DNA from: GAS368 sp965227745
Lineage (GTDB): Bacteria > Verrucomicrobiota > Verrucomicrobiia > Opitutales > Opitutaceae
Assembly (NCBI GenBank): GCA_965227745.1
Contig: OZ245769.1
Coordinates: forward strand, 4,092,001 to 4,156,000
Direction: 5' to 3'
Length of the DNA: 64,000 bases
Shown here: positions 24,759 to 35,242 of the stretch, piece by piece
Layout of the letters: each line of letters starts with the position of its first letter
Position numbering within the stretch: position 1 is the first letter of the stretch
Notes under the pieces: generated by a model
Databases searched by the model: none
Seen by the model: the letters and a program-made list of their open reading frames with translations, nothing else
What the model was told of the DNA's origin: nothing
Program-made: the position numbers and the translations under genes

Positions 24759-27248
24759 ATGATTCTTACTCGGGAAAGCCGCCGCATCTGGTGGCTCATC
24801 ATGGTGGTGGCGTGGGTAGCTGCCGGCTATCTGGCGTATCGCCACGCAGGGGTGACGCGCGACTACACGGCCATGCTCGACGGCGCGGCTCTGCGCAACC
24901 TGCAGCCTCCGACTCCGATGCAGCACATCGTGCCGACCAACTATGCTGACGCGCAGACCTGGGTGCGGTACGCCCTGACCTTTGAGGAAAAAGATACGCC
25001 GTCGCGGGTGCGGTATACTTACAACGACAACGCCCCGCAGGGCCGCGAGGTGCACTGGAATTCCGGCTTTGCCCATCTCGTCAACTGGGGCGGGCATCTG
25101 CGCCGCGCCTTTACCGATGAGCCGATGCCGCTCGCCACGGAGCGCATGCTGCCGTGGTTCAACTTGCCGGTGTTGATGGTCTTTGTGCTCGGTTTGTCCG
25201 CGTGGGCCGGGCATCGCGCTGGCGCGGCGGCCGGCGTGCTCGTGGCGCTGGGCATCGTCGGCTACGATTCGTTCTACGCGGGCTTTTCGCCGCACTATGT
25301 CGACCACCACGGATTTCTGACCGCGACGACTTTCGGCGTCGTGCTCGGCGCGATCTTCATGGGTGCCGGCTGGTGGCAGAAGGAAAGCGAAAGCCAGGGC
25401 CACCTGCTGCCGATCTCACTCGCGCAGGCGCGGCACGCGGCGATCTTTTCCGCCCTGTGCGGCGCGCTCGGTATCTGGTTTAGCGCGGCTTCGACGATCC
25501 CGCCCATCGCGTTGACGGGTATCGCCGGTCTGGTCGCGACCTGGGTTTTCGGCCGCTCCGCGCGGCGCGACGGCGCGCATTTCGACGCGAGCCTCTGGCG
25601 GCTCTGGGGTCGCACGGGCGCGGGCGCCGCGGTGGTGTTTTACCTGCTGGAGTACGCTCCGTTCAACCTGGGCTTCCGCATGGAGGTCAACAATCCCCTC
25701 TATGCCCTCGCCTGGCTCGGCGGCAGTGAGATCGTCGCCCTCCTCTGCGAATACCGCATGGCGGAAAAACCGACTTGGCCCGCCGCGTGGAAACTCCTCT
25801 GGCCCGTGCTGGCGATCGCGGCCGCCCCGCTGACGATTCTGCTCGGTGGCATGAAGGTCTTCGTGGTCAGCGATCCCTTCATCGCGGAAATTCCCAAGAC
25901 CGTGGTCGAGGGCATGTCGCTCGCGGCCATCGTCAAGGTCTTCGGCGGCAATACGCTTTATCAGTACCTCAATTGGAACATGGCGCCGTTCCTGATTACG
26001 GGCGCCTTACTCTTCGTGCCCAAGCAGCGAGAGAAGCACCTGCTGCTCTTCGCCATGGTCGTCGGTCTCGGCTTCTTGGCGATGATGTTGAAACAGGTGC
26101 GCTGGGCGTTTGGCGCGAGCGGGCCGTACCTCGCGCTCATGCTCGTGTCGCTGGCGGCGCTGCTCAACACCCGCAAGGGCGCCATCCGCTGGGTGGCTGT
26201 GCTCGCCGTGTGCGGCTTCTGCTTCGTGCCCGGCGCGATGAACCGCATCAATGTCCTCGCCAACGCCGTGAAGATGCGCACGCCCGACAAGATGGACGTC
26301 CAGCAGCTCATCTATCGCGATGTGGCGCTCGTGATTCGCAATTCCCAGCCCAAGGGCGATATCACCGTGCTGGCCAGTCCTAATGGCTCCTGCGGCATCG
26401 GGTACTACGGAAACTTCAAGACTCTCGGCACGCTCTATTGGGAAAACTATGCGGGCATGCGCGCGGCGGCGGAGATCTTTAGCGCCACCTCTTACGAAAA
26501 GGCCCGCGAGTTGATTCTCGCCCACGGCGTCACGCACGTCGCCATGATCTCGGAGGAGAGTTTCCTCCAGCAGTTCTTCGACATCCTCAATCCCACCGCC
26601 GGCAAGGATGCGATCAAAGACACCTTCGGTTACAAGCTCCTGGTCAACCAAGCGCTGCCCACGTGGCTCCGGCCTATCCCGTACAACATTCCGGTCGATG
26701 CGCGCCTGCCCAATCTCCGCGTCCTCCTGCTGCAGGTCGTGCCGCCGCAATCCGATCGCGATGCCAACTGGCACATCGCCCTCGCCCAACTCGGAATGGG
26801 CGACGGGGAAAACGCCGTGAAGACGTTCGAAGGCGCGATCATGATGTCGCCCGAAAACGAACGCGTCCCCCTCTGCCAGACCGCCGCCAATATCTGCTAC
26901 TCGAACGGCGCGCATGTCGCCGCCGTGCGGCTGTACCGCGACGCCCTGACCGCCGGCCCCAATCCGCTCATCCAAGCCAACCTCGCGTGGGTGCTGGCCA
27001 CCAGCCGGGTCGACCAAGTGCGCAATGCTCGCGAGGCCCTCGAGATCATTCAAAAACTCGACCAGACCGATCCCACGGTCCTGAGCGTGGCTGCCGCCGC
27101 CAATGCCGACCTCGGCAATTTCGGCGCGGCGTCTAACCTCGCCGCCCAAGCCCTCGAGGCCAATCGCACCAAGGGCGCACCGGCCCAGGAGCCCCAGTTT
27201 GCCGCCCGCCTCGAGGCGTTTAAGAACGGTCGGGTCTGGCGGCAGTGA
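24759..27248 (+). CDS. STT3-like GT-C membrane glycosyltransferase with TPR-like tail
   Basis: An 829-residue protein with about a dozen hydrophobic segments between residues 10 and 510. A periplasmic loop carries FSPHYVDHHGF, and PTNYADAQTWVRYAL lies in the first loop; both recall STT3/PglB-type oligosaccharyltransferases. The C-terminal 200 residues are soluble, with TPR-like repeats (ANWHIALAQLGMGDGENAVKTFEGAI and on). It would transfer lipid-linked glycans to proteins or other acceptors outside the membrane. The exact acceptor and donor are unknown. It is followed 45 bp later by a sialate O-acetylesterase gene on the same strand. Confidence 0.72.
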   Translation: MILTRESRRIWWLIMVVAWVAAGYLAYRHAGVTRDYTAMLDGAALRNLQPPTPMQHIVPTNYADAQTWVRYALTFEEKDTPSRVRYTYNDNAPQGREVHWNSGFAHLVNWGGHLRRAFTDEPMPLATERMLPWFNLPVLMVFVLGLSAWAGHRAGAAAGVLVALGIVGYDSFYAGFSPHYVDHHGFLTATTFGVVLGAIFMGAGWWQKESESQGHLLPISLAQARHAAIFSALCGALGIWFSAASTIPPIALTGIAGLVATWVFGRSARRDGAHFDASLWRLWGRTGAGAAVVFYLLEYAPFNLGFRMEVNNPLYALAWLGGSEIVALLCEYRMAEKPTWPAAWKLLWPVLAIAAAPLTILLGGMKVFVVSDPFIAEIPKTVVEGMSLAAIVKVFGGNTLYQYLNWNMAPFLITGALLFVPKQREKHLLLFAMVVGLGFLAMMLKQVRWAFGASGPYLALMLVSLAALLNTRKGAIRWVAVLAVCGFCFVPGAMNRINVLANAVKMRTPDKMDVQQLIYRDVALVIRNSQPKGDITVLASPNGSCGIGYYGNFKTLGTLYWENYAGMRAAAEIFSATSYEKARELILAHGVTHVAMISEESFLQQFFDILNPTAGKDAIKDTFGYKLLVNQALPTWLRPIPYNIPVDARLPNLRVLLLQVVPPQSDRDANWHIALAQLGMGDGENAVKTFEGAIMMSPENERVPLCQTAANICYSNGAHVAAVRLYRDALTAGPNPLIQANLAWVLATSRVDQVRNAREALEIIQKLDQTDPTVLSVAAAANADLGNFGAASNLAAQALEANRTKGAPAQEPQFAARLEAFKNGRVWRQ

Positions 27249-27293
27249 ACCGCGAGGGAAACGACCGGTCAGACCCAACGTCTTTCCCTCCCG

Positions 27294-28868
27294 ATGAAGC
27301 CCTTCCGTCTCCTCGCCGCCCCGCTTTTCCTCGCGCTTGCCACCCTCGCGCGGGCGGATGTCGCCCTCGCCCCGCTCTTCACCGATCACGCGGTGCTGCA
27401 GCGCGACAAATCTATCGCGGTCTGGGGCAAGGCCGACGCGGCGGAGAACGTCGTCGTCAAATTCCAAGGCCAGGTCCGCCAGACGGTCGCCGGCTCCGAT
27501 GGCCGCTGGATCGTCTATCTCGACGCCCTGCCCGCCAGCAGCGAGGGCGCGGAGCTCTTCGTGGCCGGAAAAAACACGATCACGCTCAAGGATATCGTCG
27601 TCGGCGAGGTGTGGCTCTGCTCCGGCCAGTCGAACATGGAGTTCACCGTCAATCGCGCGACCAATGCCCAGCAGGAGATCGCCGAGTCAAACTTTCCGCT
27701 GATCCGCCACATCAAGGTCCGCAACACCGTCTCCGATCGCCCCGCCGATACCGTGGCGACCAGTGGCTGGCAGTCCGCGAGTCCCCAGACCACCGGAGGC
27801 TTCACGGCCGTGGGCTATTTCTTCGCGCGCGATATTTACCAGAAGCTCGGCATCCCCGTCGGCCTTGTCCACAGTTCGTGGGGCGGCACGCCCGTGGAAT
27901 CGTGGATGAGCCCGGCCGCCCTCGCGAGCGACCCCGCCTTCAAAATCGTCGATCAGCGCTGGGCGCAAAATCTCGCGGAGTATCCGGCCAAGAAAGCCGC
28001 GTTTGACACCGATCTCGCCGCTTGGACCAAAGCCGAAGTCGCGGCCAAGGCCGACCAGGCCGCCACCGCCGCGAAGATGAAGCCCAAGGGCGATCCCGCG
28101 ACACTCTACGCCGCGTGGCTCCGCAAAAATCCCAAGCCCCGCGCCCCGCGTGCCCCCGGCGATCCGTGGACCCCGACCGGCCTTTTTAACGGCATGATCA
28201 ACCCGCTCGTGCCCTACGGCCTGCGGGGCGCGCTCTGGTATCAGGGCGAGAGCAACGCGGAGCGCGCGAGCGAGTACCACAAACTTTTCGCCGCGATGAT
28301 CACCGCCTGGCGCTCGCACTTCGGCCAGGGCGACTTCCCGTTCTACTGGGTGAGCCTCGCCAATTACGACGGCGTCAACGGCGACACCGCCAAGAACACC
28401 TACGCCTTCCTCCGCGAAGCGCAGACGCAGACGCTCACCCTGCCCAACACCGGCCAGGCCCTCGCCATCGACGTCGGCAATCCCACCGACATCCATCCCA
28501 CGAATAAACAAGACGTGGGTCGCCGCCTCGCCCTGCTCGCCAAGAGCCAGGTCTATGGCGTCACCGTCGACGCCGTCGGCCCCACCTTTGCGAGCGCCAC
28601 GCGCGAAGGCTCCGCGCTCCGCGTGAAGTTCACGCACGCCAGCGGCCTCAACGCCCACGACAAGCCGCCGCAATCCCTCGAGGTCGCCGGCGCCGACAAA
28701 GTATTCCGCCCCGCCACCGCCCGCATCGATCGCGAAACGCTCCTCGTCTCCGCGCCCGAGGTGAAAGAGCCCGTCGCCATCCGCTACGCCTGGAAAAACG
28801 ACCCCGGCGCCAATCTCTACAACGGCGCCGGCCTCCCCGCCGTGCCGTTTCGGTCGGATAAGTGGTGA
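27294..28868 (+). CDS. Exported sialate O-acetylesterase / SGNH carbohydrate esterase
   Basis: A 524-residue protein with an N-terminal signal peptide (cleavage near ARA/DVA). SGNH-hydrolase blocks are present: LCSGQSNMEF with the nucleophile serine, WGGTPVESW, LWYQGESN and DIHPTNKQDVGRRLA with the catalytic Asp-His. The family removes acetyl groups from sialic acids or acetylated plant glycans such as xylan. A 60-residue Ala/Lys-rich insert around 240-290 is unusual. It probably serves external polysaccharide breakdown. Confidence 0.93.
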   Translation: MKPFRLLAAPLFLALATLARADVALAPLFTDHAVLQRDKSIAVWGKADAAENVVVKFQGQVRQTVAGSDGRWIVYLDALPASSEGAELFVAGKNTITLKDIVVGEVWLCSGQSNMEFTVNRATNAQQEIAESNFPLIRHIKVRNTVSDRPADTVATSGWQSASPQTTGGFTAVGYFFARDIYQKLGIPVGLVHSSWGGTPVESWMSPAALASDPAFKIVDQRWAQNLAEYPAKKAAFDTDLAAWTKAEVAAKADQAATAAKMKPKGDPATLYAAWLRKNPKPRAPRAPGDPWTPTGLFNGMINPLVPYGLRGALWYQGESNAERASEYHKLFAAMITAWRSHFGQGDFPFYWVSLANYDGVNGDTAKNTYAFLREAQTQTLTLPNTGQALAIDVGNPTDIHPTNKQDVGRRLALLAKSQVYGVTVDAVGPTFASATREGSALRVKFTHASGLNAHDKPPQSLEVAGADKVFRPATARIDRETLLVSAPEVKEPVAIRYAWKNDPGANLYNGAGLPAVPFRSDKW

Positions 28869-28919
28869 GCGAAGCGCCATGCGCGCTAACGTAGCCCCTC
28901 AAACCTCGCGGCACTGAAC

Positions 28920-29060
28920 TTAACCCGCGATCGAGCGACGCAGGCGGTAACCATAGGGAAACAGATCGGCGCTGGGCTTGGGCGACGAGATCAGGCAGCG
29001 ATGAACCAGTAGCACCAAGCGCTCAGCCGGGTCCAAATCGTTTTCTGCCTCCCCGCTCAC
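28920..29060 (-). CDS. Possible 46-aa protein or gene remnant
   Basis: A GTG-initiated frame (VSGEAENDLDPAERLVL to LRRSIAG) ends in TAA at 28920. The amino-acid composition looks protein-like (LVLLVHRCLISSP) but there is no good ribosome-binding site, and the frame is closed just upstream. It could be the tail of a decayed gene. The surrounding 310 bp has nothing else except the terminator at 29101-29137. Confidence 0.25.
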   Translation of the reverse strand: MSGEAENDLDPAERLVLLVHRCLISSPKPSADLFPYGYRLRRSIAG

Positions 29061-29100
29061 TCCAGCGGCGATGTCATCGCGCCGTCACGAAGTCCTGAAG

Positions 29101-29137
29101 ACAAAACGGGCGCGTCTCAAAAAAGACGCGCCCGTTT
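29101..29137 (-). terminator. Strong terminator of the delta-60 protein gene
   Basis: A perfect 14-bp stem (AAACGGGCGCGTCT, 29104-29117, and its complement 29124-29137) with a 6-nt A-rich loop lies 43 bp past the stop. On the minus strand it is followed by TGT. Confidence 0.85.
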
Positions 29138-29179
29138 GTTTGGCTAAATTAACTTTTCGAACTCTCCGAAATCCCGCGC

Positions 29180-32100
29180 TTACTTCAGCTCGTAGATTTC
29201 GAGGAGCGCGGTGCCGGCGCTGCCGGTGGCAGCGCTGACTTGCGCGGTGTAGGCGCCGGCGCCGAGCTTCACGGCCAACGCGGCATCCGTGGTGCCGAGC
29301 GAGAGGGCAAACGCGCCGACGCTCGTGGCTTGCGCCGAGATCGTCGCGGCATCCGTGCCGGAGCTCCAATTATCATTTGAGGCGACCATCGTCCCCGCCG
29401 CATTGTAGACACCGATCTTCGGGTCCGAAATCGCACCCGTGACGCCGAACTGTGTGAGCGAGGGGCCGACACCGCGGATCAGCAGATAATTATCCGTCTG
29501 CGTGCCCGCGATGACGAAGCCGCTGATGAGGAGGCCGTCGGCGGCGCCGGTGCTCGTGCGGCTGGAGACGTTGGCGAGGCGAGAATTTGAGCCGCCCGCG
29601 ACATCGTAGATTTCCGCGAGCGCCACGCCGCCGGCGGCACCGTTGCCATCGCTGACTTGCAGCGAGTAGGTGCCGGGCGCGAGGGTGACGAGGAGCGCGG
29701 AGTCGGCGCTATTGGCGCCGAGCGGGAAGGCGCCGCTCATCGCGCCGGCCTGCGCGAGCGCGGTGGAATTCGACCAGCCCTTGTTTTCGACGAGTACGTT
29801 GCCCACGGCATCGTAGAGGCGGAGGAGCGGGGCGGAGAGTGTACCGCTGACGCCGAAGGCGTTGAGGCCGGGGCCGACGGCGCGGATGAGCACCGTGCGC
29901 TCGCCGGTGCCATTGATGGCAAAGCCGGTGAGGAGCGCGTTGTCGGCGGCGACGCGGGCGCGCGTCGAGAGATTCGCAAGATGCGCGAGATTGCCGGTGC
30001 CCGGCGTGGTGGCGAGTTGGGCGTTGGCGACCGCCTCGCTGAGGCTGGTCAGATCGGCGAGGACGCGGAAACCCGCGACCGGGGCCGAGACGGGCGGCAC
30101 ATTCGGGCCGCCCGGAGTACCCGGCTGCACGACGCCCGGCACCGGGGTGGCGATATTCACGTCGTCCACCATCACGTTCGCGCGATTAAACTCGCGGATC
30201 GTCTCGGTGAGACCGGAGGAAACGCCGCCGCTCTGCAGCACGCCGCGAGCGCGGATGTAGAAGCTGGTGGTCGCGGGCTGGGCCGCGACGGTGATCGTCC
30301 AGTCGCCATTGGCCGCGCGCGTGGCGCTGCCGATGCGCGTCCAATTCAGGTGATCGTCCGAGCGGTCAAAGGTGACGCTCGACAGCTCCACGCCAGTGCC
30401 ACCGCGCGACCACGTCACCGCAGTGCCGGGTGCGCTGATCGTAAAGCGCTGCGTGGCGGGCGTCGTGGCCGAGAGGCGGGCGATACCGTTGCGGGGCAGG
30501 CCACTCACGCGGTTGAACGAGCCGCCGAGCAGCACGCGGCCGTCGGTCTGCAGCGCGACTGCGGTGACGGTCCCGTCGACTTGCGCGTCGAAGGTCGTAT
30601 CCAAAGTACCATTACTATTGAGGCGGCGGAGGAAGCCCGTGAACGCGCCGCCGACCAAGATGCGGCCATCGCTCTGGAGGGCGATCGAGTTGATCACGGC
30701 CGAGCCACCGTTAAACGCGGTGAACGTCGAGTCGGTCGAGCCGTCCGCATTGAGGCGGAGGATATTGCTGCGCACACCCGAGCCATCGACGAGCACCAGG
30801 ATGCGACCATCGCCCTGCACGGCGAGCGCGCGCACGACGCCGACGGAAGCGGTGAACGCCGAATCCGTGCTGCCATCGGGCAGGAGGCGCGCGAGGTTGG
30901 TGCGCGAGGTGCCGTTGACCGCGGAGAAACTACCACCGACGAGCACGCGACCATTGCCGACATTCGCCACGGCGTTGACCGCGCCGTTGACGTTCGGCGC
31001 GAAGCCGGTGTCGAGCGTGTTGTCGCCGCCGAAGCGCGCCACGCGATTTCGCGTCACGCCGGAGAGCGAGGTGAAATCGCCCGCGACCAGCAGGTTGCCA
31101 TCGGGCAGCGAGAGCAGCGCGTTGACCGCGCCGTTCGGGTTGGGCTGGAAAGTCGAGCTAACCGTGCCGTCGTCGTTGACGAGAGCGAGATTGCGGCTGG
31201 GGGCGCCACCGATGGTGGGGAAATTACCGCCGACGATCATGACGCCATTCGGGCGCACCGTGGTGATCGCACCACCGAGGATGAGACCGCCATCCACACG
31301 GGTGCCGTTGGGCGCGACCGTGGAGCCGGTGGCGACGACGTAAATCGCGCCGTCGGACTCGGGATTGAAACCGACGTCGAGCGAGCCATCAAAATTCGCC
31401 CGCGCGAGGTAGTTGCGCACGACCGCCTCGGCCGCCCCGTTGGACTGCACGGCCGTGAATACACCGCCGTAGACAACCGCACCATCCGACTGCACCACGA
31501 CGGAGTTAACCGTGCCATTGGGATTCGGGTCGAAATTGGAATCGACCGAGCCATCGGTGTTGAGGCGCGCGATGTGATTGCGCACCGTCGTGATCACGGT
31601 CGTCGCGGTGGCGGAATTGGGCGAGAAGGAGGTGAATTCACCACCGACGATCAATTTGCCATCCACGTAGCGCGCGAGCGCGTGGACTGCTCCGGTGGCG
31701 GCCGGATCGTAGTTGGTGTCGACGGTGCCGTCGGTATTGAGGCGCGCGATGTAGTTGCGCACCGTCGTGGTCGAGCCGGCATTCGGCGTGAACTGGGTGA
31801 AGTTACCGCCGGCGATCATCTTGCCATCGGGCTCGATAAGGAGGGCGTTCACGAGCGCGTTGGCTCCGGGGTTGTAGCCGGTGTCGAGCGTACCGTCGGC
31901 GTTGACGCGCGCGATGTAGGCGCGGGCCGTCGTATCGGTCGCACCATTGGGCTTAACCGTCGTAAACGTACCGCCGAAGACGATCTTGTTGTCGGACGGC
32001 TGGATCGCGATGGCGTTGACGCGATTGTCGGGCGTGGGGTTAAAGCCCGTGTCGAGCGTGCCGTCGATATTGAGGCGAGCGATGTAGTTGCGCGTCTGGC

Positions 32101-35100
32101 CGACGATGCCGGTGAAGGAGCCACCGACGAGGATCTTGCCGTCGGCCTGGACGACGATCGAGGTCACCGCGCCATCGGGCGAGGGATAGAAATTGTCGAG
32201 CTGGCCGTTGGGCAGGAGGCGGACCATGTTTTTAACCGCGCCATTGTCAGGATCGATGAAGGTGCCACCGAGGAGGATCTTGCCGTCGGCCTGCACCGTC
32301 ACGACGTTGATCTGGCCGGTAAATTTCACGGAGGGCGCGAAGCTCGTGCGGAGGGAACCGTCCGTGTTGAGCCAAGCGAGGCCGTTGCCCTGCGTCGTGA
32401 TCGGCGCGGTGTCGGGGCGGTGCATCACGGCGTTGACCGGGCCCGCAGCATCGAGCGAAGAGGAGAATACCTTGTCCGCCGTACCCTCGGCATGGAAGCG
32501 AGCGATATTGGTCGTGCGCGTGCCGCCGATGTCGGTGAACTGGCCGACGGCGACGATCTTATTGTCGTTCTGCACGGCGAAGGAGGAAATCTTGATATCC
32601 GAGGCGCCGCCGATGCCCGGCGTAAAGGTCGTATCAAGCAAGCCGCGCGAGGTGACGCGCACGTATTGGTTAACCGGGACCGGGGCGAGTTTCGGGTCAG
32701 GGTCGCCCGCGGCGAGGACGGAGTCCGACTTCTTGTCACCGATCGGGTGAATAGAGGTAAAAGCGCCGCCAATGATGATCGAGCCGCTCGACTGCAGCAA
32801 AATGGAGTCGACGCGATTGCCCGTGGCTTCGCTGAGATCGAGGTTGAAGGTCTTGTCGACCGAGCCGTCGGCATTGAGGCGGGCGATGTACTTGGTCAGG
32901 GTCCACGTCGTGTCGGCCTTGGACTGCACCCCGAGGAACGTGCCACCGATGAGGAGCTTGTTATCCGGCTGAAGGACGACATTCAGGACGGTGCCGCTGA
33001 TGACATTGGGTTCGAACGTAGTGTCGAGCGTGCCGTCGCTGTTGAAACGGATCATGCGGTTGCGCGTGATATTCTCCGTGGACGGATCGGTCGCGCCCTT
33101 GGGCGTAAAGGCCGTGAACTGACCGCCGGCGATCACCTTATCGCCCTGCAACACGACAGTCGTGACGCGGCCGTTGAGAATCGGAATAAACGTCGTGTCG
33201 ACAGTGCCATCGGTCTTGATGCGGGCGATGTAGTTCTGCGTCGTCGTGCCGGTGCCGCCATTGGGCGTGAACGCGGTAAACGCGCCACCGAGCACGAGGC
33301 GGCCATCGCTCATCACGGCCACGCTGGAGACCGTAGAATTCGGCGACGGATTAAACGTATCGAGCGAACCATCCTTGTTCACCCGGGCGAGGTAGCCGCG
33401 GACGATGACATCGCCCGCTTTGTTCGTCTGAAAGATGTTGAAGCTACCGGCGACGAGGATCTTTTCGTCCGACTGCACGATAATCGTACCGACCTGGCCA
33501 TTGGGATTCGGATCGTAGGAAGTATCCAGCGAGCCGTCGGCGTTGAGCCGCGCGAGATAGTTGCGCGCGACGGTGCCGACGAGGCTGAACGTGCCGCCGA
33601 TGAAGATCTTGTTATCGGAAGGCTGGCGCGCGAGGGCGAGGATGCGGCCATTGATCGCCGGGGGGACAAACGTCGGATCGACGGTGCCGTCGGCATTGAG
33701 TCGCGCGAGGGCGCTGCGGGTCACGCCACCGACACTGGTGAAGGAGCCGCCGATCAGGAGCTTGCCGCCCGGGAGTTCGAGGGTGACGAATGGGCGGCCC
33801 TCGATGCCGATGACCAGTGTGGCATCGAGCGTGCCGTCAGCATTGACGCGCGCCAGATGATTACGCGCGATAGCGGTGCCCGCACCCCGCGACGTGAAAC
33901 CGGTGAAGTAGCCGCCCAGGACAATCTTGCCATCCGGCTGAAAGCCGAAGGCCGCGACCGTGAAATTGGCGCTGGCGTTAAAGGAGGTGTCGACGGTGCC
34001 GTTGGGCGCGAAACGCGCGACGTAGGCGCGGGTCGTCGTCGCCGAGCCGAGCGACCAAACGGAGGTGAAAGAGCCGCCGACCATCAGACCGCCATCCGGA
34101 GCGATGGCGACTGCGACCACATTGCCGCCGACTTGAGGAATAAACTCGGAGTCGAGTGTGCCATTGGGGTTGAGCCGCGCGAGGTGATTGCGCGCCGTGG
34201 GCTCGTTGTTGCCAATGGGCTGGAGCGTGGTGAAAGAACCGCCGAGGACGATCTTGCCGTCGCGCTGGATGGCGAGGGCGTTGACCACGTCGTTGGCATT
34301 GCCGTCGAACTCGGAGTCGACGACGCCGTTGCCATTGATGCGCGCGATGCGATTGCGCGTGGTAAATTCCGCAACGCCGAGCGCATTGCGCGTCTCAAAG
34401 GTCCGGAAACCACCGCCGACGATGATGCGGCCGTCGCCCGTGGGCGTGCGATTCGGCCCGGTGAAATCGGCCGGGGTCAACTGCACTGCGAGCGCATTGA
34501 CCGCATTGTTGGGATTCGGGAAATACGCGGTGTCGGTCGAGCCATCGGCATTGAAACGCGCGAGGTGGCGCACGATAACATTCGAGCGCACGAGCGTGAA
34601 CCGGCCACCGACGACGACCTTGCCGTTGGGTTGGACCGCGATGGCGTTGACCTGCGGGACGACCGCATCGGTCAGGAGGAGAAATGGATTGGCCGAGACC
34701 TCGGCCACAGTGAGCGCGGTGATATTGGGATTGAACGACGCATCGACCGAACCGTCCGTATTCAGGCGGGCGATGCGATTGCGAATTGCAGCCGTGCCGA
34801 TTTCGTTGGGCTGCACTCCGGTGAAATCGCCACCGATGAGAATCTTACCATCTGGCTGCAGGATGACCGCTCGCACCGGAGCGTTGGTGGCCGTGACGGT
34901 ATTACGATCCGTGATGCGAAGATCGGGCGACCCATCAGCATTTAGGGGAAGGGTGCCAACATTGGGATTAAACGAGCTGTCGACCGTGCCGTCTGGATTG
35001 ATTCGCGCGATGTTGCGGCGAGTAACCGGCGCACCGATGGCCGGACGGAAAAGCGAAAACTGGCCCGCGACGATGATCTTTCCGTCGGGCTGGGTGACCA

Positions 35101-35242
35101 TCGCGTACACGTTGCCGTCGACATTCGGGTCGAAGCCATCGGCGGCGGTGGGGTTCTGGGCCGACGCCACGACCGCGCTCAAAATGAAGCCAATCAAGCA
35201 CAACGGACGCAGGGCAGACCGGAAAAACGAAGCGATAAACAT
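29180..35242 (-). CDS. Giant exported delta-60 repeat (DUF5122) beta-propeller protein
   Basis: A protein of about 2020 residues. The N-terminal signal peptide (hydrophobic FIASFFRSALRPLCLIGFIL, ending SAQ) is followed by some thirty repeats of about 50-60 residues with the core QPDGKILVGGSFT...RNxIARLNxDGTVDTxFxP, the delta-60/DUF5122 propeller repeat. About 400 C-terminal residues contain an Ig-like piece and two copies of a 130-residue domain (LIRGVGPSLTQFGV, NDNWSSG). ATG 35242 is preferred over a TTG 57 bp upstream because it starts the signal peptide. Likely a cell-surface or secreted binding protein; function unknown. A 1762-codon antisense frame is a composition artefact. Confidence 0.92.
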   Translation of the reverse strand: MFIASFFRSALRPLCLIGFILSAVVASAQNPTAADGFDPNVDGNVYAMVTQPDGKIIVAGQFSLFRPAIGAPVTRRNIARINPDGTVDSSFNPNVGTLPLNADGSPDLRITDRNTVTATNAPVRAVILQPDGKILIGGDFTGVQPNEIGTAAIRNRIARLNTDGSVDASFNPNITALTVAEVSANPFLLLTDAVVPQVNAIAVQPNGKVVVGGRFTLVRSNVIVRHLARFNADGSTDTAYFPNPNNAVNALAVQLTPADFTGPNRTPTGDGRIIVGGGFRTFETRNALGVAEFTTRNRIARINGNGVVDSEFDGNANDVVNALAIQRDGKIVLGGSFTTLQPIGNNEPTARNHLARLNPNGTLDSEFIPQVGGNVVAVAIAPDGGLMVGGSFTSVWSLGSATTTRAYVARFAPNGTVDTSFNASANFTVAAFGFQPDGKIVLGGYFTGFTSRGAGTAIARNHLARVNADGTLDATLVIGIEGRPFVTLELPGGKLLIGGSFTSVGGVTRSALARLNADGTVDPTFVPPAINGRILALARQPSDNKIFIGGTFSLVGTVARNYLARLNADGSLDTSYDPNPNGQVGTIIVQSDEKILVAGSFNIFQTNKAGDVIVRGYLARVNKDGSLDTFNPSPNSTVSSVAVMSDGRLVLGGAFTAFTPNGGTGTTTQNYIARIKTDGTVDTTFIPILNGRVTTVVLQGDKVIAGGQFTAFTPKGATDPSTENITRNRMIRFNSDGTLDTTFEPNVISGTVLNVVLQPDNKLLIGGTFLGVQSKADTTWTLTKYIARLNADGSVDKTFNLDLSEATGNRVDSILLQSSGSIIIGGAFTSIHPIGDKKSDSVLAAGDPDPKLAPVPVNQYVRVTSRGLLDTTFTPGIGGASDIKISSFAVQNDNKIVAVGQFTDIGGTRTTNIARFHAEGTADKVFSSSLDAAGPVNAVMHRPDTAPITTQGNGLAWLNTDGSLRTSFAPSVKFTGQINVVTVQADGKILLGGTFIDPDNGAVKNMVRLLPNGQLDNFYPSPDGAVTSIVVQADGKILVGGSFTGIVGQTRNYIARLNIDGTLDTGFNPTPDNRVNAIAIQPSDNKIVFGGTFTTVKPNGATDTTARAYIARVNADGTLDTGYNPGANALVNALLIEPDGKMIAGGNFTQFTPNAGSTTTVRNYIARLNTDGTVDTNYDPAATGAVHALARYVDGKLIVGGEFTSFSPNSATATTVITTVRNHIARLNTDGSVDSNFDPNPNGTVNSVVVQSDGAVVYGGVFTAVQSNGAAEAVVRNYLARANFDGSLDVGFNPESDGAIYVVATGSTVAPNGTRVDGGLILGGAITTVRPNGVMIVGGNFPTIGGAPSRNLALVNDDGTVSSTFQPNPNGAVNALLSLPDGNLLVAGDFTSLSGVTRNRVARFGGDNTLDTGFAPNVNGAVNAVANVGNGRVLVGGSFSAVNGTSRTNLARLLPDGSTDSAFTASVGVVRALAVQGDGRILVLVDGSGVRSNILRLNADGSTDSTFTAFNGGSAVINSIALQSDGRILVGGAFTGFLRRLNSNGTLDTTFDAQVDGTVTAVALQTDGRVLLGGSFNRVSGLPRNGIARLSATTPATQRFTISAPGTAVTWSRGGTGVELSSVTFDRSDDHLNWTRIGSATRAANGDWTITVAAQPATTSFYIRARGVLQSGGVSSGLTETIREFNRANVMVDDVNIATPVPGVVQPGTPGGPNVPPVSAPVAGFRVLADLTSLSEAVANAQLATTPGTGNLAHLANLSTRARVAADNALLTGFAINGTGERTVLIRAVGPGLNAFGVSGTLSAPLLRLYDAVGNVLVENKGWSNSTALAQAGAMSGAFPLGANSADSALLVTLAPGTYSLQVSDGNGAAGGVALAEIYDVAGGSNSRLANVSSRTSTGAADGLLISGFVIAGTQTDNYLLIRGVGPSLTQFGVTGAISDPKIGVYNAAGTMVASNDNWSSGTDAATISAQATSVGAFALSLGTTDAALAVKLGAGAYTAQVSAATGSAGTALLEIYELK

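Noticed and set aside
29657..34945. A 1762-codon plus-strand open frame opposite the delta-60 protein
   Set aside because: Its translation is a low-complexity Arg/Gly/Asp/Val string with no domain, and it mirrors the repeat units of the real gene. The minus-strand protein has signal peptide, repeats and a terminator.
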